A DNA stretch of 64,000 bases from Paenalcaligenes hominis (GTDB lineage: Bacteria > Pseudomonadota > Gammaproteobacteria > Burkholderiales > Burkholderiaceae_B), in contig NZ_JAATIZ010000001.1 of the NCBI RefSeq assembly GCF_011927625.1, positions 248,001 to 312,000 on the forward strand. The letters are read 5' to 3'. The translations under genes and the position numbers were made by a program. The notes beneath the pieces are model-generated. The model saw nothing but the letters and a program-made list of their open reading frames with translations. It did not search any database and had not been told where the DNA came from. The stretch's first letter is position 1; the number at the start of each line of letters is the position of its first letter. Positions 27,987 to 38,816 of the stretch are shown piece by piece.

Positions 27987-29143
27987 TGGCTAGATCTCTG
28001 AATCGTCGTTTGTTTCGTATTGCTGCAGTAGCCCTAAGCGTTAGCTTGTTGGGTGCTTGCTCTATGTTTTCAGCTAAAGACCCTCGGTTTGAGCCCGCTC
28101 CGCTCGTGGATTTCGAGGCAGGTGCTGCCGCTCAAATCCGTTGGTCTACGTCAATTGGTAAAGGCGCTGGTTTTGGTTTTATTCCAGCCGTGTCCGGAGA
28201 CCGAGTATACGCAGCCACCCCATCAGGACAGCTTTCCCAAATAGATTTGCAAAGCGGTCGTGTGCTCTGGACTAAGAACGTTGCTAAACGTTTATCCGCA
28301 GGGGTGGGCGCAGATGGCACTACCGTGGCTGTCGCCTCTCAAGACGGTTCAGTTCTGGCTTTTGATAATACGGGCAACGAGCTGTGGCAGGTGAAAGCCA
28401 GCAGTGAAGTGAACGTACCGCCCGCCGTCGGGCACGGTGTAGTGGTGGTGCGTAGCTCTGATTACCGTATTCAAGCTTTTGACGTGCGCTCTGGCGAACT
28501 GCTCTGGAGCCTCCAGCGACCCGGCCCAGCGCTAGCCCTGAAAACCAACGTCAAGATGGAAATTGTTGATGGGTTGGTGGTTGCTGGCATGCCTAATGGC
28601 CGTATGATGCTGATTGATGCGGCGTCTGGGGCGGTGCAATGGGAGGGCGTAGTATCGCAATCCCGTGGGGCGACCGACCTAGAGCGCATTAATGACGTAG
28701 TAGGGGGGCCCGTCATTGTTGGGCCTTTGCTGTGCGGTTCGTCGTATCAAGGTCGGGTAGTGTGTTTTGATTTATCAGATGGCGGTGTGCCAGTGTGGCA
28801 AAACGACTTCTCCACCACTACCGGTATTACCACTGATGGGCGTTTGGTATTTGGCTCAAACCAACGCGATGTGGTCACAGCGTTTGCACTCGAGGAAGGT
28901 ACTGTGGTGTGGTCCCAAGATGCGTTGCGTAATCGCAAACTATCAGGGCCTGCTGTAATTCATAATCAAGTGGCCGTGGGCGATTACCAGGGCTATGTTC
29001 ATTTTTTATCTCGAAGCGACGGCCGCCTGTTAGGTCGGGTTGGCGTTGGTTCCGGAGCCATTGTTTCGCCTTTAGTTAGCACTCCTTTTGGTGTGCTCGT
29101 ACAAAGCGGCAATGGTAATTTAGTATTGGTTGATGTCAATTGA
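27986..29143 (+). CDS. bamB: Outer-membrane assembly lipoprotein BamB
   Basis: The 385-residue lipoprotein has the lipobox LLGAC (Cys25) and PQQ-like beta-propeller repeats ([45 protein letters not shown]). BamB is a scaffold of the BAM complex that inserts outer-membrane proteins. ATG 27986 is chosen over the overlapping GTG at 27983. The gene end overlaps the der start as TTGA. Confidence 0.96.
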   Translation: MARSLNRRLFRIAAVALSVSLLGACSMFSAKDPRFEPAPLVDFEAGAAAQIRWSTSIGKGAGFGFIPAVSGDRVYAATPSGQLSQIDLQSGRVLWTKNVAKRLSAGVGADGTTVAVASQDGSVLAFDNTGNELWQVKASSEVNVPPAVGHGVVVVRSSDYRIQAFDVRSGELLWSLQRPGPALALKTNVKMEIVDGLVVAGMPNGRMMLIDAASGAVQWEGVVSQSRGATDLERINDVVGGPVIVGPLLCGSSYQGRVVCFDLSDGGVPVWQNDFSTTTGITTDGRLVFGSNQRDVVTAFALEEGTVVWSQDALRNRKLSGPAVIHNQVAVGDYQGYVHFLSRSDGRLLGRVGVGSGAIVSPLVSTPFGVLVQSGNGNLVLVDVN

Positions 29144-30516
29144 AAAGCCTTGCTTTTAAACCTGTAGTCACTATTGTTGGGCGTGCCAACGTAGGCAAAT
29201 CGACGTTATTTAATCGTCTGACCCGATCGCGCCAAGCATTAGTGGCTGATTTTCCCGGCTTAACTCGAGACCGGCACTACGGCGAGGGTCGTGTGGGTTC
29301 ACGTCCCTATTTAATCGTGGATACGGGCGGCTTTGAGCCTGTGGTAAAAGACGGTATTGTGCGTGAAATGGCACGTCAAACCGAACAAGCTATTGCCGAG
29401 TCAGATGTCATTATTTTTCTGGTTGATGCCCGTGAAGGTCTCAATCGCCTTGATTTTGATATTGCAAATCAACTGCGTCGTAGTGGACAACCGGTTATCC
29501 TCGCCATTAATAAAGCCGAAGGCATGCGCTATGGTACAGCAGGGCTCGAGTTCCACGAGCTGGGCTTAGGTGAAGCGCATATTATTTCTGCATCGCATGG
29601 TGATGGGGTAGTTGATCTTATCGAGGCGGCCTTGGCATGTATTCCCGAGCCTGAAGTCGAGCCCGAGCCCGAGTTCGACCCCGAAGCACCCGAAGAAGCA
29701 GGGAGAACACACCGTATCAAGCTGGCCATTGTAGGGCGGCCTAATGTGGGCAAATCCACATTTATTAATGCCTTAATGGGTGAAGAGCGTGTAATTGCCT
29801 TCGATATGCCTGGCACCACCCGTGATGCCATCGAGATTGAGTTCGATTACAAAGGCACGCCGTACACACTTATCGATACGGCAGGCTTACGTAAGCGCGG
29901 CAAGGTATTTGAAACCATCGAAAAGTTTTCTGTGATTAAAACCTTGCAGGCTATCGAAGCCTCAAACGTGGTGCTGCTGATGCTTGATGCATCCACGGAA
30001 ATTTCAGATCAAGACGCTAGCATCGCAGGCTTTATTCTGGAGTCAGGCCGAGCACTTGTAGTCGCTATTAACAAATGGGATGATCTCGATAGTTATAAGC
30101 GCGAGTGGGCTAAACGCGAGTATGCGCGTAAGTTGCGTTTTTTGGATTTTGCAAAAGTCAGCACGATCTCGGCGCTTAAAGGACAGGGCATTAGTCATGT
30201 AATGCGTGCTGTGAAAGGGGCTCATGCTGCGGCTTATCGACGCATGCCGACACCACGCTTAACACGTATTATTCATGATGCCGTCGAGCAGCAACAGCCG
30301 CCCCGCAAAGGCATCTTCCGTCCTAAATTACGCTACGCCCACCAAGGCGGCCAAAACCCCCCCATTGTGGTGGTGCATGGCAGTGGCCTAGAGGCGGTTT
30401 CTGACAGTTATAAACGCTACCTCGAAGGCCGTATTCGCGAAGCCTTCGACCTCGAAGGCACACCATTACGTGTCGAGCTGAAATCATCACGCAATCCCTA
30501 CGTGGAGGATAAGTAA
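29140..30516 (+). CDS. der: Ribosome-associated GTPase Der (EngA), TTG start
   Basis: This 458-residue GTPase has two tandem G domains: GRANVGKST near residue 12 with the LTRD switch, and GRPNVGKST near residue 199 with TTRDAIE. An acidic Glu/Pro-rich linker (about residues 168-190) joins them and a KH-like domain ends the protein. It acts in 50S subunit maturation. The start is TTG overlapping the bamB stop (TTGA), with no Shine-Dalgarno in view. The next Met lies beyond the first P-loop, so translation must begin at or near this TTG, probably by coupling. Confidence 0.96.
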   Translation: MKSLAFKPVVTIVGRANVGKSTLFNRLTRSRQALVADFPGLTRDRHYGEGRVGSRPYLIVDTGGFEPVVKDGIVREMARQTEQAIAESDVIIFLVDAREGLNRLDFDIANQLRRSGQPVILAINKAEGMRYGTAGLEFHELGLGEAHIISASHGDGVVDLIEAALACIPEPEVEPEPEFDPEAPEEAGRTHRIKLAIVGRPNVGKSTFINALMGEERVIAFDMPGTTRDAIEIEFDYKGTPYTLIDTAGLRKRGKVFETIEKFSVIKTLQAIEASNVVLLMLDASTEISDQDASIAGFILESGRALVVAINKWDDLDSYKREWAKREYARKLRFLDFAKVSTISALKGQGISHVMRAVKGAHAAAYRRMPTPRLTRIIHDAVEQQQPPRKGIFRPKLRYAHQGGQNPPIVVVHGSGLEAVSDSYKRYLEGRIREAFDLEGTPLRVELKSSRNPYVEDK

Positions 30517-31590
30517 TTGAGTCGTTTTTGGAGTGATCATATTCACGCCTTAGAGCCTTATGTGCCAGGCGAGCAACCTCAGCAAAAGATGTTGAAGCTG
30601 AACACAAACGAACATGCGTATGGCCCTTCGCCCAAAGTGTTCGAGGCCATTGCGGCAAAAAACCAGGCTGATTTACGACTTTACCCTTCGGCAGATAGCA
30701 CCGAGCTACGACGTGCTATAGCTGAGCTGCATCAGGTGCAGCCCGAGCAGGTTTTTCTAGGTAACGGCTCAGACGAAGTGCTGGCGCACGTTTTTAATAC
30801 GTTGTTCTTGCGTGACGGGCGTCCTTTACTGATGCCGGACATTACTTATAGTTTTTATAAAACTTACTGCACGTATTTTAACGTCCCTTACGAGCTACAG
30901 CCTTTAGCTGATGACTTTACCCTTCACGTCGACCAGTACACCCGTACGCGTGAAGTCAAGCCTGCGGCGATTATTTTTGCTAACCCCAATGCTCCGACAG
31001 GTATTGCCTTAAGCCTAGACCAAATTGCTGAGATTGCCCAAGCTAATCCAGACAGTGCGGTGGTGGTAGATGAGGCCTATGTGGATTTCGGTGCAGACAG
31101 TGCCATTGCATTACTAAAAAAGTTTGACAATATTGTTGTCATTCATACGCTGTCTAAGTCTTATGCATTAGCAGGCTTACGTGTGGGTTACGCCGTGGCT
31201 AGCGCAGACATTGTGGTGGGTTTGCAACGAGTTAAAGACAGTTTTAATTCTTACCCGCTAGATACCCTTGCTCAAGCGGGGGCCTTAGCCGCTATCCAAG
31301 ATAATGCTTATTTTGATGAAAAACGTTTGGCTATTATCTCGAGCAGGGATAAACTGACAAAAGACTTACAGGCCTTAGGTTTTCATGTTCTGCCATCAAA
31401 GACCAATTTCGTGTTTGCCTCACATCCAGAGTTTGATGCAGCCCATCTTCATCAGGCATTGCGTGAGCGTCAAATCTTGGTTCGGCACTTTAAACAAGAA
31501 CGAATTGAACAGTTTTTGCGCATAACCGTCGGAACCCCCGAGCAATGCGCTACACTACTTACTGCAGTACATGAAATACTAAGTGCCTAG
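30517..31590 (+). CDS. hisC: Histidinol-phosphate aminotransferase, TTG start
   Basis: This 357-residue PLP-dependent fold-type I aminotransferase of the HisC family shows LNTNEHAYGPSP near the start, GNGSDEVL, NPNAPTG, VDEAYVDF and the PLP-lysine segment SKSYALAGLRVGYA. It transaminates imidazole-acetol phosphate in histidine synthesis. TTG 30517 directly follows the der stop and has an excellent GGAGG eight bases upstream. It is a plausible histidine partner for hisZ further downstream. Confidence 0.94.
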   Translation: MSRFWSDHIHALEPYVPGEQPQQKMLKLNTNEHAYGPSPKVFEAIAAKNQADLRLYPSADSTELRRAIAELHQVQPEQVFLGNGSDEVLAHVFNTLFLRDGRPLLMPDITYSFYKTYCTYFNVPYELQPLADDFTLHVDQYTRTREVKPAAIIFANPNAPTGIALSLDQIAEIAQANPDSAVVVDEAYVDFGADSAIALLKKFDNIVVIHTLSKSYALAGLRVGYAVASADIVVGLQRVKDSFNSYPLDTLAQAGALAAIQDNAYFDEKRLAIISSRDKLTKDLQALGFHVLPSKTNFVFASHPEFDAAHLHQALRERQILVRHFKQERIEQFLRITVGTPEQCATLLTAVHEILSA

Positions 31591-31694
31591 TTAATTGAAA
31601 AGGCCAAGCTTGGCTGGTGGGGTGGTATAGTAAAACCACTCTACACTAATTGATTAAAACTAATTCAGATAACAACATAATTGGAGCCTAGCCA

Positions 31695-31931
31695 ATGAGT
31701 AATAAAGGGCAAATACTACAAGACCCATTTTTAAACGCCCTACGCAAGGAACATATCCCTGTTTCTATTTATCTTGTAAATGGCATCAAACTTCAGGGCC
31801 AAATTGAATCCTTCGACCAGTATGTTGTGCTCTTACGCAACACGGTCACGCAAATGGTGTACAAGCACGCCATTTCTACAGTGGTTCCGGCACGCCCTGT
31901 TAACCTCAAGGCGGACGAAGACACTGAATAA
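31695..31931 (+). CDS. hfq: RNA chaperone Hfq
   Basis: The 78-residue Sm-like protein shows [15 protein letters not shown], the Sm1 motif and the Sm2 YKHAIST segment. It mediates sRNA-mRNA pairing. TTGGAG lies before ATG 31695. The C-terminal tail is short and acidic (KADEDTE). The gap from hisC contains a perfect 12-bp palindrome GCCAAGCTTGGC (31603-31614). Confidence 0.98.
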   Translation: MSNKGQILQDPFLNALRKEHIPVSIYLVNGIKLQGQIESFDQYVVLLRNTVTQMVYKHAISTVVPARPVNLKADEDTE

Positions 31932-31956
31932 ATTGTTGAGCACTTCCTTTTGCACA

Positions 31957-31999
31957 CCCGCTCAGACGCAATTTGCGTCGAGCGGGCATTTATTTTTTT
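31957..31999 (+). terminator. Terminator between hfq and hflX
   Basis: CCCGCTC (31957-31963) and GAGCGGG (31980-31986) enclose an inner GACGCAA/TTGCGTC stem with one bulged base, followed by CATTTATTTTTTT. The hflX Shine-Dalgarno (TAGGAG) starts immediately after, so hflX must rely on read-through unless it has an internal promoter. Confidence 0.85.
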
Positions 32000-32012
32000 G
32001 TAGGAGTAGCCC

Positions 32013-33110
32013 ATGAAAGCGCTGATTATTAGTGTCAACATGGGCGAGCTGGATTACGAAGCCCACTCCGAAGAGTTCCATATGCTGGCCCAAGGGGCTG
32101 GTGCGGAAATCATGGGCACCGTAGTAGTAAAGCGAGAGCGACCCGATGCAGCCCTGTTCATTGGAAAAGGAAAACTCCAAGAAGCCGTTCTGCTCGCTGA
32201 TCAATATGAAGTCGAAGTGATTTTGTTTGATCAAGCTCTTAGTCCTGCTCAGCAGCGCAACCTCGAGCGCGAGTTTAAACGCCGTGTCGTTGATCGTGTG
32301 CTGTTGATTTTGGACATCTTTGCATTACGTGCCCAAAGTCACGAGGGAAAGCTTCAAGTCGAGCTGGCTCAGTTGCAGCATTTATCAACCCGGTTAACCC
32401 GGATGTGGACTCACCTCGAGCGACAACAGGGGGGAATCGGCATCCGTGGGCCAGGTGAGTCGCAGCTTGAGCTAGATCGCCGTATGATTGGTATCAAGGT
32501 GCGAAAACTGCGCGAGCGCTTAGAAAAGTTAAATCGTCAGCGCCAAACGCAGCGTCGCGCTCGTATGCGTGGTAAAACACTGAATGTATCGTTGGTGGGC
32601 TACACTAACGCCGGCAAGTCAACGCTATTTAATGCATTGACTCAGGCTGGTGCATTTGCCGCCGATCAATTGTTTGCTACGCTGGATACCACGACCAGGC
32701 GAGTCTGGATCGAAGGGGCAGGGCAAGTCGTCGTATCGGATACGGTCGGCTTTATTCGCGATTTACCGCCTACGTTAATCGCTGCCTTTAGAGCTACGCT
32801 TGAAGAAACCATCCATGCAGATATACTTTTGCATGTGGTGGATGCATCTAGTCCACAAAAAGATGAACAAGTTCACGAGGTTAACAAGGTTCTTGCCGAT
32901 ATCGGTGCGAACCAAGTGCCGACCATTTTGGTCTATAACAAGATTGACTCCGCAGGGCTCACACCACGCTTAGAGCGTGATGAAAATGGGCGTATTGTGC
33001 GAGTTTTTGTCAGCGCTCTAGAAAGAGCTGGTTTAGACGACTTGCGCACAGCAATTGTTGAGTCAGGTCAAACACTGGAAAGTAATACATTCCATGACGA
33101 AAATTTATAA
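32013..33110 (+). CDS. hflX: Ribosome-splitting GTPase HflX
   Basis: This is a 365-residue GTPase with the HflX N-terminal domain (PDAALFIGKGKL), the glycine-rich GGIGIRGPGESQLELDRR linker, P-loop GYTNAGKSTLF (about residue 196), DTVGFI and NKID. It rescues stalled or heat-damaged 70S ribosomes. The 3' end overlaps hflK by 17 bases. Confidence 0.97.
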   Translation: MKALIISVNMGELDYEAHSEEFHMLAQGAGAEIMGTVVVKRERPDAALFIGKGKLQEAVLLADQYEVEVILFDQALSPAQQRNLEREFKRRVVDRVLLILDIFALRAQSHEGKLQVELAQLQHLSTRLTRMWTHLERQQGGIGIRGPGESQLELDRRMIGIKVRKLRERLEKLNRQRQTQRRARMRGKTLNVSLVGYTNAGKSTLFNALTQAGAFAADQLFATLDTTTRRVWIEGAGQVVVSDTVGFIRDLPPTLIAAFRATLEETIHADILLHVVDASSPQKDEQVHEVNKVLADIGANQVPTILVYNKIDSAGLTPRLERDENGRIVRVFVSALERAGLDDLRTAIVESGQTLESNTFHDENL

Positions 33111-34422
33111 CTTAAATGATCCCGGTTGGGGGCGTGACAACAAAGGGAGTGGTAATCAAAATCAACCACCACGCCGTCCTGATAACCAAGACTCGCCTCC
33201 TGATTTGGATGAGGTATGGCGCGACTTTAACAAGCGTCTAGGGTCTATGTTTGGCAAAAAAGAGGGCGGTGGCCCAACACCACCCCCCACAGGTGGAAAC
33301 CGACCGCCCATAAAAGTGCCCAAAGGTTCCCCTAAATTATTCGCGGGCTTGATGATTCTAGTCATTGGCTTTTGGTTAGCCACTGGTTTTGTGATCGTCC
33401 AAGAGGGTCAAGTAGCGGTAGTGACACGCTTTGGTAAATACACCAAGACCCTAAACCCAGGCTTACAGTGGCGCTTGCCTAGCCCTATTGAGCATCACCA
33501 AGAGGTAAATATTGCACAGTTGCGTACGTTTGAAATTGGTTTCCGTGGCAGCTCACGCAATAAAGTATTGCCTGAGTCACTAATGCTGACGGCGGATGAA
33601 AGTATTGTGGATGTGCAGTTTGTGGTGCAGTATCGCCTAGAGCCAAATGGTGCCCCTGACTACCTCTTTAATACGGTGAACCCAGACGAATCCGTACGCC
33701 AAGCTTCTGAAACCGCCATGCGCGAGATCGTAGGCCGCAAGCCAATGGACTTTGTGCTGTACTCTGGTCGTACTGAGGTAGCTTCCGAGGTGCAGGTGCT
33801 TGCACAGCGCATATTGGATCGCTACAAAACAGGTATTCAAATCAGCACGGTGGCCATTCAAAACGTGCAACCGCCCGAGCAGGTTCAGGCAGCTTTCGAT
33901 GATGCGGTCAAGGCCGGTCAGGATCGAGAGCGTCAAATTAACGAAGGGAATGCGTACGCAAACAAAGTCTTGCCCGAGGCCCACGGTCAAGTGGCTCGCA
34001 TGCTGCAACAAGCCGAAGGGTACAAGGCCAAAGTCTTGGGTGATGCCCGAGGGGACAGCGCACGTTTCGATAGTATCGTTACCGAATATGCTAAAGCGCC
34101 AGGTGTGATGCGCGATCGTCTTTACATCAGCACCTTCGAAGACATCTTGTCCAGAACGAACAAGGTAATGGTAGATAGCAAGAACAACAACATGCTGTAC
34201 TTGCCTTTAGATCAAGTCACAAAGAACGTAGCTCGTGACGCTGCACGGAGCTCTAATCCAGAACACGCAGCGGCGGCAGGCGCTGCATCGGACGCATCGA
34301 GCAACTCTAGCTCATCCACGCCGGCTAGCACTCCGCGTTCTGCACCTACACGAACTACGCCTTTACCTAGCTCTAACGATTTAGGTAACTTGTCTAATCC
34401 CTACTCACCTTATTCCCGCTAG
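33094..34422 (+). CDS. hflK: FtsH-modulating membrane protein HflK (SPFH domain)
   Basis: The 442-residue protein has a Gly/Pro-rich cytoplasmic N-terminus (NLNDPGWGRDNKG), one transmembrane helix near residues 81-105 (FAGLMILVIGFWLATGF) and an SPFH/band-7 periplasmic domain. With HflC it forms the cage around the FtsH protease. The C-terminal 60 residues are Ser/Pro/Thr-rich and probably unstructured. The start inside hflX (ATG 33094) is the only sensible start for the family N-terminus. Confidence 0.96.
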   Translation: MTKIYNLNDPGWGRDNKGSGNQNQPPRRPDNQDSPPDLDEVWRDFNKRLGSMFGKKEGGGPTPPPTGGNRPPIKVPKGSPKLFAGLMILVIGFWLATGFVIVQEGQVAVVTRFGKYTKTLNPGLQWRLPSPIEHHQEVNIAQLRTFEIGFRGSSRNKVLPESLMLTADESIVDVQFVVQYRLEPNGAPDYLFNTVNPDESVRQASETAMREIVGRKPMDFVLYSGRTEVASEVQVLAQRILDRYKTGIQISTVAIQNVQPPEQVQAAFDDAVKAGQDRERQINEGNAYANKVLPEAHGQVARMLQQAEGYKAKVLGDARGDSARFDSIVTEYAKAPGVMRDRLYISTFEDILSRTNKVMVDSKNNNMLYLPLDQVTKNVARDAARSSNPEHAAAAGAASDASSNSSSSTPASTPRSAPTRTTPLPSSNDLGNLSNPYSPYSR

Positions 34423-34431
34423 GAGGTCATG

Positions 34432-35313
34432 ATGCAACGTCTGTTTCCTGCTCTGATCGCATTGGCTATTGCTCTAGCGGTGCTGTCGTCTTCCCTGTTT
34501 GTTGTCAAAGAGCGTGATATGGCGCTGGTATTTGCACTGGGGGAGGTCAAAGAAAGTGTGACCGCTCCTGGCTTGTATTTCAAATTGCCACCGCCATTTC
34601 AAAACGTCGTGTTTTTAGATAAGCGTTTGCAAACCATCGAGTCCAAAGAACCCGAGCGCATTCAAACGGCTGAAAAGAAAAACCTCTTGATTGATTCGTA
34701 CGTCAAATGGCGTATTGAGGATCCGCGTCTGTTCTACGTTACCTTTGGTGCGTCTGACCGCGGTGCTATTGAGCGTCTTCAGGCTCAAATTCGTGATGCA
34801 CTCAACGCGGCTGTTAACGTTCGCACTGTAAAAGAGGTGGTTTCTGACCAACGTGACGCTATTATGCGCGAGGTATTGAACTCAGTTCAAAAACGAGCCG
34901 AGGCGTTAGGGGTGCGTGTGGTTGACGTGCGCTTACGTCGTATTGATTTTGCGCCTGAAATTTCTGAGTCGGTGTTCCGCCGTATGGAAGCCGAACGTAA
35001 ACAAGAAGCCAACCGTTTACGTGCTACTGGTGCTGCAGAAAGTGAGCGCATTCGAGCTGAGGCCGACCGTCAACGCGAAGAGCTTATTGCTGATGCTTAC
35101 GCTGAAGCCGAGGCCATTCGCGGTACGGGCGAGGCTGAAGCTGCGGATATTTATGCCAAAGCGTACTCTAAAGATCCAGAGTTCTATCGTTTCTATCGTA
35201 GTCTGGAAGCCTACCGCAACGCGTTTGGTTCTAGCAATGATACTTTAGTGATTAGTCCTGAGTCTGAATTCTTCCGCTTCTGGAAGAGTGATGCGGCCCA
35301 GCCAGCGAATTAA
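34432..35313 (+). CDS. hflC: FtsH-modulating membrane protein HflC (SPFH domain)
   Basis: The 293-residue protein has an N-terminal transmembrane helix (LFPALIALAIALAVLSSSLFVV), an SPFH domain and a charged coiled coil (RMEAERKQEANRLRATGAAES). Two adjacent ATGs (34429, 34432) follow AGGAGG at 34422-34427. The second gives the more usual spacing and is chosen, though the first is possible. Partner of HflK. Confidence 0.96.
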   Translation: MQRLFPALIALAIALAVLSSSLFVVKERDMALVFALGEVKESVTAPGLYFKLPPPFQNVVFLDKRLQTIESKEPERIQTAEKKNLLIDSYVKWRIEDPRLFYVTFGASDRGAIERLQAQIRDALNAAVNVRTVKEVVSDQRDAIMREVLNSVQKRAEALGVRVVDVRLRRIDFAPEISESVFRRMEAERKQEANRLRATGAAESERIRAEADRQREELIADAYAEAEAIRGTGEAEAADIYAKAYSKDPEFYRFYRSLEAYRNAFGSSNDTLVISPESEFFRFWKSDAAQPAN

Positions 35314-35319
35314 TACGGG

Positions 35320-35340
35320 GCCAAGCGCTTTAGGCTTGGC
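35320..35340 (+). terminator. Weak hairpin after hflC
   Basis: GCCAAGC (35320-35326) and GCTTGGC (35334-35340) form a 7-bp stem over a 7-nt loop. Only a broken T-rich tract follows (TATTTCGATTT), so termination would be partial. It overlaps the -35 of the hisZ promoter. Confidence 0.4.
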
Positions 35341-35365
35341 TATTTCGATTTGCTTCGTATATACT
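35336..35365 (+). promoter_or_regulatory. Candidate sigma-70 promoter for hisZ-purA
   Basis: TTGGCT (35336-35341) and TATACT (35360-35365) are separated by 18 bp. Transcription would start near 35372 and immediately cross a hairpin-plus-T-run before hisZ, giving a leader of about 100 nt. Confidence 0.5.
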
Positions 35366-35394
35366 AGTGTGTAAGTTTTTACACCATATCGCAG

Positions 35395-35434
35395 ACGACT
35401 TGGAAGGCTTACGCCAACCAAGTCGTTTTTTTTT
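35395..35434 (+). terminator. Intrinsic terminator in the hisZ leader
   Basis: ACGACTTGG (35395-35403) pairs with CCAAGTCGT (35418-35426). Inside is a symmetric AA/AA internal loop and a GGC/GCC stem with TTAC tip. Nine Ts end at 35434. It lies between a good promoter and the hisZ start at 35472. It may terminate hflKC transcripts, attenuate hisZ, or both. Confidence 0.85.
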
Positions 35435-35471
35435 GTACTGCCTTAACATAGAAAAAGCGAAGGCTATTCTT

Positions 35472-36635
35472 ATGTCAAATTGGTTACTGCCAGAAAGTTT
35501 GGCGGATGTGTTGCCTGCCGAAGCACGTCGTATCGAAGAGTTACGCCGCTACTTATTGGACTTATATCGTACTTATGGGTTTGAGCAGGTGGCACCACCT
35601 ATCGCCGAGTACCTCGAGTCACTGCAAGCGGTGTCTGGGACTAAACTGAATTTGCGCACGACCAAAGTCGTTGATCAGCTGTCTGGTCGCACCATGGGGA
35701 TACGCGCTGATATTACCCCACAGGTGGCACGCATTGATGCCCATTTGTTAAACCGCCAAACGGTAACACGTTTATGCTATTGCGGCTCGGTGTTGCACGC
35801 ACGACCTCAAGGGCTGCTGGCTGATCGCGAACTGTTGCAAATTGGTGCTGAAATCTTCGGTTACGCTGGTGTCGAAGCTGACATTGAGATCATTCATTTG
35901 GCATTGGCTAGTGTGGCTCGTGCTGGCGTGAAAAATGCCCGGTTGGATTTAAATGTGCCAGCGATTGGGTCGGCCATTATTCAAATGGATCCAGTATTAG
36001 TTTCCCATACAGAAAATATTTTTGATTTACTCAGTGCTAAAGATATCCCTGGGTTGATCGAGCTGCATCGTCAACTTGGCTCTACACAAACGCAAAGCTT
36101 AAAGGCCTTGCTCGATTTGTGCGCACTCTATGGTGATGCGCAGGCGGTGCTAACCAAAGCACGTGCCACCTTGCCCAACGAAGCCGCTATTAGTGCTGCG
36201 CTTGACCAACTCCAAGCATTAGTCGAGGCGCTAAACGGGCATCAGTTAACCGTTGATTTGGCAGATATGGGTGGTAGCTCTAGCTACCACACAGGCGTGG
36301 TTTTCTGCATTTATGCCGATGGCTGGCATGATGCGTTGGTCCGTGGTGGGCGTTATGACGGTATTGGAAAAATGTACGGTCGAGAGCGTCCTGCTACGGG
36401 TTTTAGTATGGATTTACGCAAGCTGTCAGCTGGCTTGCCTGCGCCAAAAGCAGTATTCGCTATTCGCGCCCCATGGGGTGTAGACGACGCGTTGCAGGCC
36501 AAGCTAGATAGCTTACGAGAGTCGGGTGAAGTTGTAATTCAAATGTTGCCTGACCAGTCTCCAGTGGTAGACGAGTTCATCATTGACAGAGAGCTTGTTT
36601 CTATCGATGGACAATGGCAGGTACGGCCTTTGTAG
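35472..36635 (+). CDS. hisZ: ATP phosphoribosyltransferase regulatory subunit HisZ
   Basis: This 387-residue paralogue of histidyl-tRNA synthetase lacks aminoacylation and anticodon-binding functions. Typical segments are WLLPESLADVLPAEARRIEELR, MGIRADITPQVARIDAH and GGRYDGIGKMYGRERPATGFS. HisZ forms a hetero-octamer with the short HisG and confers histidine feedback. Its presence implies a short-form HisG elsewhere. ATG 35472 is chosen because the upstream extension from GTG 35367 runs through the terminator hairpin. Confidence 0.95.
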   Translation: MSNWLLPESLADVLPAEARRIEELRRYLLDLYRTYGFEQVAPPIAEYLESLQAVSGTKLNLRTTKVVDQLSGRTMGIRADITPQVARIDAHLLNRQTVTRLCYCGSVLHARPQGLLADRELLQIGAEIFGYAGVEADIEIIHLALASVARAGVKNARLDLNVPAIGSAIIQMDPVLVSHTENIFDLLSAKDIPGLIELHRQLGSTQTQSLKALLDLCALYGDAQAVLTKARATLPNEAAISAALDQLQALVEALNGHQLTVDLADMGGSSSYHTGVVFCIYADGWHDALVRGGRYDGIGKMYGRERPATGFSMDLRKLSAGLPAPKAVFAIRAPWGVDDALQAKLDSLRESGEVVIQMLPDQSPVVDEFIIDRELVSIDGQWQVRPL

Positions 36636-36701
36636 GCGTAGTTGCAGCGTATTTTCAGGTTTTTAGCTATTAACTGGCCAGAGACATCCGGCCCTTTTTA
36701 A

Positions 36702-38012
<1,311 letters not shown>

Positions 38013-38037
38013 CGCTAACCAAGCTTTATGCGCAACA

Positions 38038-38065
38038 AAGCGGCCTACGGGCCGCTTTTGTTTTA
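38038..38065 (+). terminator. Terminator after purA
   Basis: AAAGCGGCC pairs with GGGCCGCTTT around a 3-nt tip, followed by TTGTTTT. Confidence 0.85.
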
Positions 38066-38144
38066 GTTAGCGTCTTTCCATATAGGGCAGATTGGTTTAA
38101 CATTATGCACCATACTTCTGTTCACCAAATAGTTAGGATCGGCT

Positions 38145-38699
38145 ATGAGTCTGCCCCCCAATACTGACAGCGACCTGTGGGTCAGCTGGGATCAGTACAA
38201 CGAATTAATCGAGAAACTCGCTTTGCAGGTACACGAGTCAGGCTGGAAGTTTGACAAAATTGTCTGTCTAGCCCGTGGCGGCATGCGCGTAGGGGATGTG
38301 ATTTCGCGTATTTACGATGTGCCACTAGGCATTTTAGCGACCAGCAGCTACCGCGAAGCCGCTGGCACCGAGCAAGGCAGTCTAGATATTGCTCAGTTTA
38401 TTACCATTACTCGCGGTACCTTAGATGGCAATGTGTTGCTGATTGACGACATGGTCGACACAGGGATGACCTTCAAACGTGTGCGCGATCACTTGCGTAC
38501 GCAATTTCCTGCCATCACCGAGTTACGCACCGGTGTATTGTGGTGGAAAGGACACTCTACCGTAACCCCTGACTACTATGTAGAGCAGCTGCCAACTAAC
38601 CCATGGATTCACCAGCCTTTCGAGGACTACGATACGATTCGTCCTCAGCAATTAGAGGCCTGGATCCGCAAGGGAAAGAGCACTAAACAAGAGGATTGA
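38145..38699 (+). CDS. Purine-type phosphoribosyltransferase (COG2236-like)
   Basis: This is a 184-residue type I phosphoribosyltransferase with the PRPP-binding motif VLLIDDMVDTGMT (about residues 101-113) and an N-terminal LARGGMRVGDVISR loop. Family members salvage hypoxanthine, guanine or xanthine. The closest annotation in this order is a xanthine/hypoxanthine phosphoribosyltransferase-like protein next to purA. Substrate specificity is not readable from sequence. It sits between the purA terminator and the rpsU promoter, so it is probably transcribed singly. Confidence 0.85.
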   Translation: MSLPPNTDSDLWVSWDQYNELIEKLALQVHESGWKFDKIVCLARGGMRVGDVISRIYDVPLGILATSSYREAAGTEQGSLDIAQFITITRGTLDGNVLLIDDMVDTGMTFKRVRDHLRTQFPAITELRTGVLWWKGHSTVTPDYYVEQLPTNPWIHQPFEDYDTIRPQQLEAWIRKGKSTKQED

Positions 38700-38701
38700 T
38701 T

Positions 38702-38731
38702 TTGACTACTAGCGCTTAATCATGCTAGTAT
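38702..38731 (+). promoter_or_regulatory. rpsU promoter with embedded inverted repeat
   Basis: TTGACT (38702-38707) and TAGTAT (38726-38731) with an 18-bp spacer form the best sigma-70 promoter in the window. TACTAGC (38707-38713) and GCTAGTA (38724-38730) form a perfect inverted repeat that joins the two hexamers, as an operator would. Confidence 0.65.
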
Positions 38732-38816
38732 CAGAGTCTAACCCTATTTTTCGTATCGTGCATGTTTTGTGTCTGCACGAATTGTTTAATTTTTTTACAC
38801 AAGGCTTCAAAAGTAC

